In this document: piece by piece, positions 42,872 to 52,955 of the stretch
Numbering within the stretch: the first letter of the stretch is position 1
How the letters are laid out: every line of letters begins with the position of its first letter
Assembly: GCA_030576275.1 (NCBI GenBank)
Contig: JALIBN010000006.1
Span: forward strand, 3,517 to 67,516
Origin: Pseudomonadota bacterium
Lineage (GTDB): Bacteria > Pseudomonadota > Gammaproteobacteria > Nitrosococcales > Methylophagaceae
Reading direction: 5' to 3'
DNA: 64,000 nt
Made by a program: the position numbers and the translations under genes
The notes under the pieces: model-generated
Database searches by the model: none
What the model was told of the DNA's origin: nothing
What the model saw: only the letters and a program-made list of their open reading frames with translations

Positions 42872-44203
42872 TCATCGTTCCCTTAATGCCTCATTTTTGG
42901 CTTTAAGGATGGGCTTCAGCAAATAATCAAAGACTGTTTTTTTACCTGTCAAGATATCTACAGTAGTGGTCATCCCTGGAATAATATTTAACTTAACATT
43001 TTTATGAAAAATATAGTTCTTATCTGTACGTAAGTAAATCAAATAAAAACTTTCATCTTTCTCGTCTTTGATTGTGTCGGCACTAATTCGCTCCAATTTT
43101 GCTGGCAATCCGCCGTAAATTGAAAAATCATAGGCCGTCAATTTAACCATCGCCTCTTGACCAGGGCGTAAAAAAGCAATGTCAGAAGGTCTAATTTTAG
43201 CTTCAATCAACAGATTATCTTCTATCGGTACAATCTCAAGTAAATCCATGCCTGGTTGAATAATACCACCAACGGTATTAATTTTTAACTGCTTAATCGT
43301 ACCCTTTAATGGCGAGCGAACCTGAGTGCGTGTTACTCGATCTTTTGCAGAAAAAATAGTTTCTCTGGTTCTGCTCAACTCAGCATTTACTTCGGAGAAC
43401 TGACTAGCAGCATCCGTCTTAAACTGAATCGTTTGTTCTATTACTTTTTGTTGTGCTTCATTTAATGCTGACTGTGTGCGTGGAATGGCCAAACGATTGG
43501 CTTCCATTTCACCATATAGTTGATTTACTGTTCGCTTCAAGCGCAACACTTCCACTTCAGATATAACACCAAGGTCTACTAACGGTTCAGACATCTTTAA
43601 TTCTTTATTGCTGAGTTCATAGCCTTCTATTAATTGTGATTGTTTCGCTCGTCGTTCTATCAATTCTTGTCTACGTTGCGCTTGTTGCTGCTCTAATACT
43701 TGAATGGCAGCTCTCAATTCACGTTGCCGTGACAGATATAATGCCCTTTCGTTTCCGGCCAGTATAGGATTAGCGCTTATGACCTCTTCTGGCACAATAA
43801 AATCAACACCGTCACTTTCAGCTTTTAATCGTGTACTACGTGCTAATAACTCGTAATATTTAAGCTCTGTTTCTCTCACTGAAGAGGAAAAACGTGTGTC
43901 ATCAATTTTCAATAACACCTGATCCTTCTCAACAATCTGACCTTCTGTCACCAAAACGTCAGACAGTATTCCACCTTCTAAATTCTGTATTACTTGAATT
44001 TTACTAGTAGGTATAACTTTGCCCTCGCCCCTAGTCACTTCATCAAGGCTCGTAATATAAGCCCACCAGCCTGCAACAAGGAAAAATGCAACACTTAATA
44101 TCAATAATGAATGGCCAGCTCGATGGGCTGATTCCAATGTAGCGGCACTTACTTCTGACATAAATTCAGCATCATCAGGATGGGTACGTTTTAACCATGC
44201 CAT
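42872..44203 (-). CDS. HlyD family type I secretion periplasmic adaptor subunit (LapC-like)
   Basis: VTRGEGKVIPTSKIQVIQNLEGGILSDVLVTEGQIVEKDQVLLKIDDTRF. Confidence 0.92.
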   Translation of the reverse strand: MAWLKRTHPDDAEFMSEVSAATLESAHRAGHSLLILSVAFFLVAGWWAYITSLDEVTRGEGKVIPTSKIQVIQNLEGGILSDVLVTEGQIVEKDQVLLKIDDTRFSSSVRETELKYYELLARSTRLKAESDGVDFIVPEEVISANPILAGNERALYLSRQRELRAAIQVLEQQQAQRRQELIERRAKQSQLIEGYELSNKELKMSEPLVDLGVISEVEVLRLKRTVNQLYGEMEANRLAIPRTQSALNEAQQKVIEQTIQFKTDAASQFSEVNAELSRTRETIFSAKDRVTRTQVRSPLKGTIKQLKINTVGGIIQPGMDLLEIVPIEDNLLIEAKIRPSDIAFLRPGQEAMVKLTAYDFSIYGGLPAKLERISADTIKDEKDESFYLIYLRTDKNYIFHKNVKLNIIPGMTTTVDILTGKKTVFDYLLKPILKAKNEALRER

Positions 44204-44207
44204 AACG

Positions 44208-46385
44208 CTATCCTTTTGACACTTTAATATGACCGTTTTTAAGAGCCACTAGTATTTGTTCGCGAGGACCATCAGCAACTAGGCGCCCTTGATCCATCAC
44301 AATAATTCTATCAACTAAACTAAGTAAAGATGCTTTATGAGTCACTAATATCATTGTTTTGTCTACTAAATGGGCTTTCAATTTTGATTTAAATTGATCT
44401 TCGGTACTATTATCCATCGCATTAGTAGGCTCATCCAGTACTAATACAGGGCAATCTTGTAGCAATGCTCTAGCTACAGCAACACTCTGCCGCTGCCCAC
44501 CGGAGAGCCCTTCTCCTCGTTCACCAACCGGCAAATCAAAACCTGCAGGATGTCGGTTAACAAATTCAGTAACACCCGCTATATCAGCCGCTTTAATTAC
44601 TGCATCATCATCAGAAAATGGAGCGCCCATAACAATATTGTCACGTATACTGCCAAAAAATAGCACTACATCTTGTGGTGCATAGCCTATATTTCTTCGT
44701 AAATCGACAGGATCAATTTGCCTAATATCCGTTCCATCTAATAAGATCGAACCGTCAAGTGGCTCGTATAAACCCAATAATAGTTTCTCAATTGAGCTTT
44801 TACCTGAACCAATACGACCGATGAAAGCGACCTTCTCACCTTCCTTTATACTAAAGGACACTTCAGATAGCGCATCCATAGGTTGTTCAGGATAGCGGAA
44901 TGATACCTTTTTGAATTCGATATTGCCTTTAAAATCAGGGCGATGTAAAAATTCTCTACCAGATGGCCGTTCTACGGGTAGATTCATCAAATGATCTAAT
45001 GAACTTAATGCTGCTTTTGATTGATGATATCGCGTCAAAATACCAGCCACCTGACCCAGCGGGGCTAAAGCCCTACCAGTTAAAATAGTACTGGCAATTA
45101 AGGCCCCCATGGTGATATCGCCTTCAGCTATTTTGTAAACGCCAAATACCACAACACTTACTGAGGCCATTTGCTGTAAAAATGCAGTGAAATTTACGGC
45201 CATTGATGATAACAGCCGAGATCTTTGACTATATTTTGCGATAAACCCTATTGTTTGTTCCCATTTACGCTGAATTTGAGATTCGGCACCAATGCTCTTA
45301 ATTGTCTCTAATCCCGTTAAGGTTTCTATTAAAGTGGCACTTTTTTGCCCAGAATGACGAAATAGATTTTGAATTGTTTTGCTCAGTGGAACCTGAATGA
45401 TAAGGCTAACTAGAATCCCTAATGGAATGGCAATTAATGGCACATAGGCTAGTTCACCCGAAATTGTCCAAATAACAAAGATAAATAAGAACATAAAAGG
45501 CAAATCAATTAATGTTGTCAATGTTGCTGAGGTAAAAAAATCTCGGAAAGATTCAAACTCATGCATATTATTGGCAAATGAACCGACTGAATTTGATCGA
45601 GAGGCCATTTTAATGCCCATCACCTTTTCAAATATAGTGGCAGATAGAATTACATCTGCTTTCTTCCCAGCCATATCAATGAAATAACCGCGTAAGGATC
45701 GTAGAAGCAAGTCGAAAATAAACACGGTTGCCACACCTATCGCTAATACCCATAAGGTTTCAATAGCACGATTAGGTACAACACGGTCATAAACGTTCAT
45801 GATAAACAATGGTGATGCCAAAGCAAAAGAATTAAGCAAAATTGATGCAATAAATACTTCACCATAAATCGGCCAAAAGCGTAATATTGTTCCCCAAAAC
45901 CAGTGTTTAGTCTTCGGTATTACTGAAGAGTCTGTCCGTTTATCGAATAAATGAACTGATTTGATAAAAATGGCATAGCCTGCATAGACGGCATTTAAAT
46001 CCGCCAGCGGGATTTCAGCTTCAGCCTCACCAACTTCTGGGAAAATAACCCTTGCCGTTTTTTTCTTAAATTCCAGCACGATGCAAGCATTACTGTTTTC
46101 GAGCAATAATACTGCAGGCAAAACTAAATTGGATATTCGTCGTAGGGGACGTTTAACGATTTTCGATGTTAGGCCAGCCCGCTCTGCTGCACGTTCAAAT
46201 AGCTTAGGTGTTAACTTATTATCAACTAAAGGTAAGCCATGAATTAACGATTCTGCACTATGTGGTTTATTTAACAACTTGCTGAGTAGCGTTAAGCAAT
46301 TAAGTAGAGGGTCATCCAATGTCTGCTGACCGTCACCAGCTTGCCACTGCTTAGCTTTTTCTAATGGTGTTGATTGTTCAGACAT
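44208..46385 (-). CDS. Type I secretion system permease/ATPase (LapB-like, N-terminal C39-like domain)
   Basis: GRIGSGKSSIEKLLLGLYEP Walker A, LSGGQRQSVAVARALLQDCPVLVLDEPTNAMD. Confidence 0.93.
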   Translation of the reverse strand: MSEQSTPLEKAKQWQAGDGQQTLDDPLLNCLTLLSKLLNKPHSAESLIHGLPLVDNKLTPKLFERAAERAGLTSKIVKRPLRRISNLVLPAVLLLENSNACIVLEFKKKTARVIFPEVGEAEAEIPLADLNAVYAGYAIFIKSVHLFDKRTDSSVIPKTKHWFWGTILRFWPIYGEVFIASILLNSFALASPLFIMNVYDRVVPNRAIETLWVLAIGVATVFIFDLLLRSLRGYFIDMAGKKADVILSATIFEKVMGIKMASRSNSVGSFANNMHEFESFRDFFTSATLTTLIDLPFMFLFIFVIWTISGELAYVPLIAIPLGILVSLIIQVPLSKTIQNLFRHSGQKSATLIETLTGLETIKSIGAESQIQRKWEQTIGFIAKYSQRSRLLSSMAVNFTAFLQQMASVSVVVFGVYKIAEGDITMGALIASTILTGRALAPLGQVAGILTRYHQSKAALSSLDHLMNLPVERPSGREFLHRPDFKGNIEFKKVSFRYPEQPMDALSEVSFSIKEGEKVAFIGRIGSGKSSIEKLLLGLYEPLDGSILLDGTDIRQIDPVDLRRNIGYAPQDVVLFFGSIRDNIVMGAPFSDDDAVIKAADIAGVTEFVNRHPAGFDLPVGERGEGLSGGQRQSVAVARALLQDCPVLVLDEPTNAMDNSTEDQFKSKLKAHLVDKTMILVTHKASLLSLVDRIIVMDQGRLVADGPREQILVALKNGHIKVSKG

Positions 46386-46617
46386 ATTTACATTAGTATC
46401 CTTGACAAAGAAGTTTTATAAATGACCAAATTTAAACGCGAACTTTATCACAGAATACAAAAATTAATATCATCATTTGGTCTGATTTGATAGATTATCA
46501 GTAGAATGTAGGTCTGACACCAGTTCGACGTTAATATTTCATCACTTACTTACATGTCAAATTAAGAATGAAATACGAATGATAGAATATCCTTAATCTA
46601 ACATTACAGGTATAAAA

Positions 46618-46956
46618 ATGCCCTATATAAATCGTAATATTAATGGCGAAATAACCGAAATTTTTGAAACACGGCAAAATGATGCTCAGGAATACATTTC
46701 TCTAGATAATGCCGAGCTTATTGATTTTATCAAACAGGTAGCCAATAGTAATGATGTTAAGACAGTTCTGTCTTCATCCGATGTGGCACTAGTTCGTGTC
46801 CTTGAAGATCTAATCAATACTCTTATTGATAAAAATGTCATCCAGTTCACCGATCTGCCCTTAGTAGCACAAGGTAAACTAGCTAATCGTGAAAAAATCC
46901 GTGGTCATTTGACGAGCCTTGATAATTTAATGGCGGATGACGACGGAATTTTATAA
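46618..46956 (+). CDS. Conserved small protein of unknown function, divergent from the T1SS operon
   Basis: MPYINRNINGEITEIFETRQNDAQEYISLDNAELIDFIKQ. It resembles proteins often annotated 'tryptophan synthase subunit beta like'. Confidence 0.65.
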   Translation: MPYINRNINGEITEIFETRQNDAQEYISLDNAELIDFIKQVANSNDVKTVLSSSDVALVRVLEDLINTLIDKNVIQFTDLPLVAQGKLANREKIRGHLTSLDNLMADDDGIL

Positions 46957-47159
46957 CTAACACCAGCTTATGGGTTACGATAAATTATTGGATGCTTGAC
47001 AATTAAGCTATCACAAATAAAACTCGAAAATCAATGACTTAAAATTGTTACCGAATAAGGTAAGGAAACTCGCATTTAGGCTATAAGAATACGATAGATG
47101 GGTTCACAATAAATACTAATCATAATACTGTTGGAACATTTTGTAATTTGAACATCGAC

Positions 47160-47648
47160 TTACACTCTTCCTAATAGCGGTTGCCGCACCACTTGATTGG
47201 TATACTCGCCTCCAGGTCCGTATGCACTAGGCGCCATGTCACGTCCACGCAAGATATTCATCGCTTGCTGAAGATATTGGCGATTTACATTAACAATACC
47301 ACCATTAACTTGATTGTGTTCTCGACAAGCCCTTGCAGTAATTTTTAATCCATCTACCATGCTATTCAATATCCGTGAATGCTGTTCTGTTTGATTGGCA
47401 ATAAAAGCCGCTAAGCCATCTTTACCTGCCGAAAAACCTTCCGCTTGTAATAGTGTTTCACGTTGACGTCCCAACTGTTCTAAGGTGACAACTAAGGGCT
47501 GTTTTTTAGCTGTTAGATCAGTCATTGTCTCAACATCCGACTTCGTCAGTGCACTACGTTCATATTTAAGCATCGCCAGCAACTGAGAAGCTGTCGACTG
47601 TTCTGACTGTAAGATACTATGTAGTTTCTGTAATGAAGTCATTGTCAT
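47160..47648 (-). CDS. flgN: Flagellar export chaperone FlgN
   Basis: FlgN-like helical protein directly downstream of flgM. Confidence 0.8.
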   Translation of the reverse strand: MTMTSLQKLHSILQSEQSTASQLLAMLKYERSALTKSDVETMTDLTAKKQPLVVTLEQLGRQRETLLQAEGFSAGKDGLAAFIANQTEQHSRILNSMVDGLKITARACREHNQVNGGIVNVNRQYLQQAMNILRGRDMAPSAYGPGGEYTNQVVRQPLLGRV

Positions 47649-47658
47649 GGGTATTCAC

Positions 47659-47970
47659 CTAACCGAGCTGTTGCTCGAAATTGATCATATTACTGGCTAG
47701 TTCAGCAGGATCTACATTGTAAGAGCCTTCTTCAATAGCGGCTTTTAAAGCTGATACGCGGTCAGTATCGACTGCAGGCGCATCTGCTAAAGTTTGTTGT
47801 AGTGACCGTAGCTGCGTTGCAGTATCGGTTAAACTCACCGTATCAACCGCTGATGAATTTACTGCTACGCCTTGCATTTTATCGCTAGCAGAATTCACCT
47901 GAGCATTGCTACTTCGGTTAGTATTTAGCGCTAGTTGGCTTGTCGTTTTTATCGTATTTATTTCTGACAT
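47659..47970 (-). CDS. flgM: Anti-sigma28 factor FlgM
   Basis: VDTDRVSALKAAIEEGSYNVDPAELASNMINFEQQL. Confidence 0.9.
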   Translation of the reverse strand: MSEINTIKTTSQLALNTNRSSNAQVNSASDKMQGVAVNSSAVDTVSLTDTATQLRSLQQTLADAPAVDTDRVSALKAAIEEGSYNVDPAELASNMINFEQQLG

Positions 47971-47998
47971 TATTTATCTCCTTCAGAGTCTGATTAAT

Positions 47999-48025
47999 AC
48001 ATCGGCCAGAATAATAAAAACTTGA
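47999..48025 (-). promoter_or_regulatory. Sigma28 (FliA) promoter for flgM-flgN
   Basis: Minus strand TCAAGTTT-N11-GCCGATGT against consensus TAAAGTTT-N11-GCCGATAA. Confidence 0.85.
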
Positions 48026-48055
48026 GTTTTTTTGTACACTTTTTATCTCAATTAT

Positions 48056-48760
48056 TTACAGCGATACTTTAACTATCCCTGGAGCATCAACTATTCCTTC
48101 CACAATACGTTTAGAAGTCCTGTTTTTAACTTTTACACGTTCACCCAATGTTGCATCATCTAAAGCAGTGCCAATCATTCTTACTTCCATTTGACCTGCC
48201 ATAGCCACCAACATAATCTGATCACCACGATGAACTATTTTTTGAGCTTGAAGACTATTCGGTTTAATTACAGATCCCATCGATACTGGATACTTTAATT
48301 GTTGGCCAATGACTAATTGAGTGCTGTTTAGATAACCATGTTGCAAACTACCGATATCCCATTGCAGTAATTTGATATCGTCTTGTGTGATTAATTGATT
48401 TGACGATAAAGGCCTACTCGCCACCACTACGGATTTCATCACTTTAACTTTAACAGGTACATAGACTGTCCACGCTACCGGAGAGTTGCATTTAACCCCT
48501 ATTGTCTGATTACCTAAATCAACAACCCCATTAGATGAGAATACATCAAGTGCTCCCTCACAGGCTTGTAGCCGCAATCGATCATCTAACGAATCCATTG
48601 CAATTTGTGGATTGTCGTAACTCGCTTGCGCCTGTTTAAGTGCATACTCATATGCCACTTGCTCGATTCTATCTAGAGCATGTAAAGTATCGGCAGAAAG
48701 ACTAAATGACACAAATATGCCACAGACTAGGCTTAGTTTATGCTTCCAATTAACAACCAT
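48056..48760 (-). CDS. flgA: Flagellar basal body P-ring formation chaperone FlgA
   Basis: VVASRPLSSNQLITQDDIKLLQWDIGSLQHGYL...MVAMAGQMEVRMIGTALDDATLGERVKVKNRTSKRIVEGIV. Confidence 0.92.
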   Translation of the reverse strand: MVVNWKHKLSLVCGIFVSFSLSADTLHALDRIEQVAYEYALKQAQASYDNPQIAMDSLDDRLRLQACEGALDVFSSNGVVDLGNQTIGVKCNSPVAWTVYVPVKVKVMKSVVVASRPLSSNQLITQDDIKLLQWDIGSLQHGYLNSTQLVIGQQLKYPVSMGSVIKPNSLQAQKIVHRGDQIMLVAMAGQMEVRMIGTALDDATLGERVKVKNRTSKRIVEGIVDAPGIVKVSL

Positions 48761-48878
48761 GACGTTACCCTCATTATTTATCGTAATGTCATTTTTATGA
48801 CATTCAGCGGTTTAACATTTAATAAGCAATTAACATGCCTATCGTCATTAGTTATATTAAATTAAGGAGTTCAACATA

Positions 48879-49798
48879 ATGGCCAGTATGATTGAAGGTG
48901 TAGAACAGCGAACACGACTAGTAGGTCACAATCGCCTTGAATTACTGCTTTTTTAATTAGGCACAACACAAACATTTGGCATGAGTGTATTTAAGGTATG
49001 TGAAGCCATTCCCTGCCCCGTTTTAACTAAATTACCATTTTCACACCCCGTTATCCGAGGCGCAGCTCGCATCCGTGGTCAAGCGATTAGTATTTTGATT
49101 TATCGCTGGGCATTGGCGGCCAACCGCTAACGACCTCAGTAAAGCGTATGTAATAATTACCGAATACAATCGCTCAATTCAGGGCTTTAGTCAGCAATAT
49201 TTAACGTATCGTTAATACTAGCTGAGCTGATAACTTACCGCCACCTTCAGCATTAGGTCATGACAGCTATATGACGGCCTTCACTAAACTTGATAAAGAA
49301 TTGATTGAGATTATCGATGTTGAAAATCATCTCTGAAGTAGTAGGTGCTGATGACATAGTATCTAACAATTTAATTGATAATTTTACGAGTCAAAATGCT
49401 GACTATCACCCGCATATTTTAGTGGCGGATGATTTTAGCGTTGCCGATAATCAAACCAAACGTACTATGCAACAACTGGGTATAGACACAACTATACCCC
49501 ATGATGGCAAAGAAGCACTGCAACAACTGCTAATGTGGGCTAATGACGGCATTGATGTAAAACAGCATATCGCAATATTGATCTCTGACATTGAAATGAC
49601 TGAAATGGATGGTTACGCCCTCACCAGTAAAATTCGTAAAGATCCTCGCTTACAGAATATTAAAATTTTATTACATTCATCAGGGAGTGCTGACTTCAAC
49701 AATACAATGGTCGACATTGTGGAGCAGATAAATTCATTCCGAAATTTTCCCCCAATGATATCGCCATCAGTTTACAAGCATTAATTGAAGAGTTGTAA
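48879..49798 (+). pseudogene. cheV: Decayed cheV (CheW-like plus receiver chemotaxis protein)
   Basis: MASMIEGVEQRTRLVGHNRLELLLF*... VFKVCEAIPCPVLTKLPFSHPVIRGAARIRGQAISI; AYVIITEYNRSIQGF; LPPPSALGHDSYMTAFTKLDKELIEIIDVE; receiver HILVADDFSVADNQTKRTMQQLG...ILISDIEMTEMDGYALTSKIRKDPRLQNIKILLHSSGS; ADKFIPKFSPNDIAISLQALIEEL*. Several stops and frameshifts join these segments. Confidence 0.9.
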
Positions 49799-49820
49799 CT
49801 GGAGCAATAAATATTATTTA

Positions 49821-49860
49821 ACTGCAAAAAAGCGCCAGTTAAGGCGCTTTTTTTTGCAGT
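49821..49860. terminator. Long palindromic rho-independent terminator
   Basis: ACTGCAAAAAAGCGCCagttaaGGCGCTTTTTTTTGCAGT. Confidence 0.9.
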
Positions 49861-49878
49861 TGCTACTTATAAGCCACT

Positions 49879-50994
49879 TTACGATCCAAAGCCCATTGCG
49901 TCGGCTGGCATCGGAATGACATTCTCAGATTCGGTCACCATATCAGCTTTTGCACGCATCATATTAGTACCTACGAAACCACCAAAACGGTACACCCAAT
50001 CGCGCAACTCATTATTAATTTCAGTAACTTCTGTTTGTACTTGTTGTGGCGTTTGTAATACATTCAATTCTTGTATATCACTTGGCGCCACTTTAATGGC
50101 AGAGGCAACAAACTCAGCATGAAAAGTAGTAAAGTAGAAACCATCATTAAATGATGTTTTTGTGATAACTTTCAAACCATCAAAAGTAATAAATTCCGCA
50201 GTAACAACTTCTGCTCCATTTCTTGAAAAATCTTTAGCGGCTTTAACATCTTCCATTCGTAATTGAAACAAAGTACCTGCGATGTCATAACCCAGTTGCT
50301 CATATTTAAATACTGTTTTATCTAACGATTGCGGTGTACCAAACTTATCTTTTACGCCTAAATTAACCACCGTGGCTGTTTGACCATTAGGTTGGATAAT
50401 ATTGACTTCAGCAATGCGTTCACGAGCAATGTTAATGACTTCACTTTTAATCCAGTTCAACATTAGTGGATTAATATTCAAATAACCTTCAGCTAACCAA
50501 GCCCTTGCTTCGCCTTCTCTACGAACATAGAACTGCTTTGCACCCATTGCTGATGTAGTTTCTCGTTCATTACCTAAAACTAGCCCAGCTATAGCCTTAT
50601 CACCATTTAACATGGTTAAGGTTAAAGAATCTCCACCCTCATCAAGGCCAGCGACACCTAACAAAGGATATTGTTCAGGATTTTCAGTCTTACGTTCCAG
50701 AATTTTAGTATCACTAAGGTCAATCAATGCACGTTTGACCGCATCAAAATCTGCAGGATAATTTAAACGTTCCTTAATAAACCAATCCTCGCCCTTTTTA
50801 AACAAGGTGAATTCATCTTGTGCACTTTTAAACTTAAGCGTATCGATAAGATTCAATTGCCCAAATAAGTCTGGGAACAATAAACCCTCATCGTCATTAT
50901 TATCACTCGGAGCTTGAATAGTGATTAACATTAGCACCACCATTACCGTAGTGATAAGGAATAATATTGTGAGACTATTTAATTTTTTTATCAT
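49879..50994 (-). CDS. DUF4340 domain-containing protein
   Basis: Membrane-anchored; LFPDLFGQLNLIDTLKF...GEDWFIKERLNYPADFDAVKRALIDLSDTKILERKTENPEQYPLLGV; last gene of the Gld-like operon. Confidence 0.83.
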   Translation of the reverse strand: MIKKLNSLTILFLITTVMVVLMLITIQAPSDNNDDEGLLFPDLFGQLNLIDTLKFKSAQDEFTLFKKGEDWFIKERLNYPADFDAVKRALIDLSDTKILERKTENPEQYPLLGVAGLDEGGDSLTLTMLNGDKAIAGLVLGNERETTSAMGAKQFYVRREGEARAWLAEGYLNINPLMLNWIKSEVINIARERIAEVNIIQPNGQTATVVNLGVKDKFGTPQSLDKTVFKYEQLGYDIAGTLFQLRMEDVKAAKDFSRNGAEVVTAEFITFDGLKVITKTSFNDGFYFTTFHAEFVASAIKVAPSDIQELNVLQTPQQVQTEVTEINNELRDWVYRFGGFVGTNMMRAKADMVTESENVIPMPADAMGFGS

Positions 50995-51029
50995 GTTTAC
51001 AAACCTAGTAGAGTATCGAGTCTAACTTA

Positions 51030-52940
51030 CTATTGATGACGACCTTTAGTACGTTTACGAACACGCATCCAGCCCGTGAGCACGGCTAAAAATGCGACCA
51101 GTATAGGTACCAGACCAATATTAAAGAATTTAAGCTGAGTATCAAGCTTATCAATATCCTGACGTAATTTACCCTGTACTTCACGTAATTGTTGTTGGGT
51201 TTTATTCTTCATCATTCGTAGATCCGCAATTTCTTGCTTCTGGTCATCATTCAGAAGTTCTTCACCACTACCGCTACGTTCAACTTGCATTCTGGCGATG
51301 TGTTGTTCAGTTTCTGTTAATATTTTTTGTAACTCACGTTCTTTAGTTCGATAGTTTTTTTCTGCCTCACGTTGTAAATTTAAAACGCGTTCAAATGGCC
51401 GAGAAAAACCAACACGAGAGCGGACACTAATCAAACCATGACTATCTGTTAATTCATCAATAGCATTGATTAAAAAATCAATATTATTAGACGTGCTATA
51501 AGCAATCTCTTTTCCGTAAAAATCTTGTAATTGCACCCAGAATCGGTCTTGTAGCATGTCCACGTCGGCAACCGCAATAACATCGATATCCTGCTTAGAT
51601 TCGCTCAAGTAACCAGATGGTTTTTCAGCAACACCAGCCTCATTTTTCAAACCATTAGGAAAAGCTGATTTAACAGGACCTGTCACGCGAACAGCAATAG
51701 GATAACTTAAGGTTCCTGCTTGATACTTAGTTAATAAAGCCATCGGATCATTACGGAATTGTACAACCCGTTTGTCAACCATCATGGCTTCGTTACTTGA
51801 TGAAATAAGAGGAATAAACTTAGTTGTAGCACCATCGATGGTTTGGAAGCGGCCAGCAGTGGCCATTTCAACTTTTTTCAAATGATTGGTAATCGCTTGC
51901 TCTCCATTCATCTGTTCTGATGGAATTGCCTGCCACAACACATAATCAATCGGTTGATTATTAGTTCTAGCACCAAAATCAACTTTTATCGCAGTTTTAC
52001 GATCAGCGACAACGTCAGTCGGCGAACGCTCAAACCCCCAAGCCCTAAATAGAGTAGGCATATTTGAACTGTGTGATGCCAACATCGCATTCATCGGGTT
52101 ATCAGGATCTTTTTCTGGGATATCTATTTCAGCATAAGGATCTACAAACGTAATTAATTTACCACCAGCCAAAACATACTGATCGATAGCAAATAAAATA
52201 CCATCTTCTAATTCTTTTGGATGAATAACCATTAACACATCAATGCTAGATGGGATTCGTTTGATATCTATAGGTAACACTGACACATTAAACATCTGGC
52301 GCAATTCAGCCATTACCGCCCAAGGTTTAGGCCCATCATTTGTTGGTGCATAACCCTTCAAAGGATCATATCCTTCACCGTCTACCGGCAAAGAACTGAC
52401 AATAGCGATAGTTTTTTTATCGGCACTAGATAGTTTATAAACAAGTTTGGTTAAATCATATTCAAGTACGTCTTCTTTTTCGGGTTGGAAAAAAGAAATG
52501 TTTTCGACGCCATCTAATAAGTTACTACCGACTAGACCGAAATACAGTTGATCAGTTTTACCGTCGATAGGCACTGCCTGTAATCCGTAGTCTTCAGCAC
52601 GTTGTTCATTATCAGAAAACGGTTCAGGATTAATCACAATCAAATTGATCATGCCATCTGCTGCGCGCTGGTATTCTTCTAATAACTCTTGAACACGCTG
52701 TGCATAGGCTTTTACGCTAGGCAATTCCTGTGCGACTTTATCTGAATAATAAAATCTCAGCGTAAGCGGCTCTTTCAATGACTTGATAATATTTAAGGTA
52801 CCTTCTGACAAGGTATATAAATTATCTTGAGTCAAATCGATACGTGCTGATTTTAAATTACCATTAGTCACAATGTTAAATGACAAAAATAGGATAATGG
52901 CCAGTACTAGACCAAGGGTCGATAATAGTTGTTTATTCAT
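51030..52940 (-). CDS. GldG-family ABC-type transport system auxiliary protein
   Basis: IDLTQDNLYTLSEGTLNIIKSLKEPLTLRFYYSDK; C-terminal TM helix. Confidence 0.88.
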   Translation of the reverse strand: MNKQLLSTLGLVLAIILFLSFNIVTNGNLKSARIDLTQDNLYTLSEGTLNIIKSLKEPLTLRFYYSDKVAQELPSVKAYAQRVQELLEEYQRAADGMINLIVINPEPFSDNEQRAEDYGLQAVPIDGKTDQLYFGLVGSNLLDGVENISFFQPEKEDVLEYDLTKLVYKLSSADKKTIAIVSSLPVDGEGYDPLKGYAPTNDGPKPWAVMAELRQMFNVSVLPIDIKRIPSSIDVLMVIHPKELEDGILFAIDQYVLAGGKLITFVDPYAEIDIPEKDPDNPMNAMLASHSSNMPTLFRAWGFERSPTDVVADRKTAIKVDFGARTNNQPIDYVLWQAIPSEQMNGEQAITNHLKKVEMATAGRFQTIDGATTKFIPLISSSNEAMMVDKRVVQFRNDPMALLTKYQAGTLSYPIAVRVTGPVKSAFPNGLKNEAGVAEKPSGYLSESKQDIDVIAVADVDMLQDRFWVQLQDFYGKEIAYSTSNNIDFLINAIDELTDSHGLISVRSRVGFSRPFERVLNLQREAEKNYRTKERELQKILTETEQHIARMQVERSGSGEELLNDDQKQEIADLRMMKNKTQQQLREVQGKLRQDIDKLDTQLKFFNIGLVPILVAFLAVLTGWMRVRKRTKGRHQ

Positions 52941-52955
52941 AATTAGCTTAAATTC

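Noticed and set aside
49305-49784. 159-aa ORF as a stand-alone response regulator
   Set aside because: It continues from decayed CheW-like segments upstream and frameshifts before the conserved C-terminus, so it is the receiver part of the cheV remnant.
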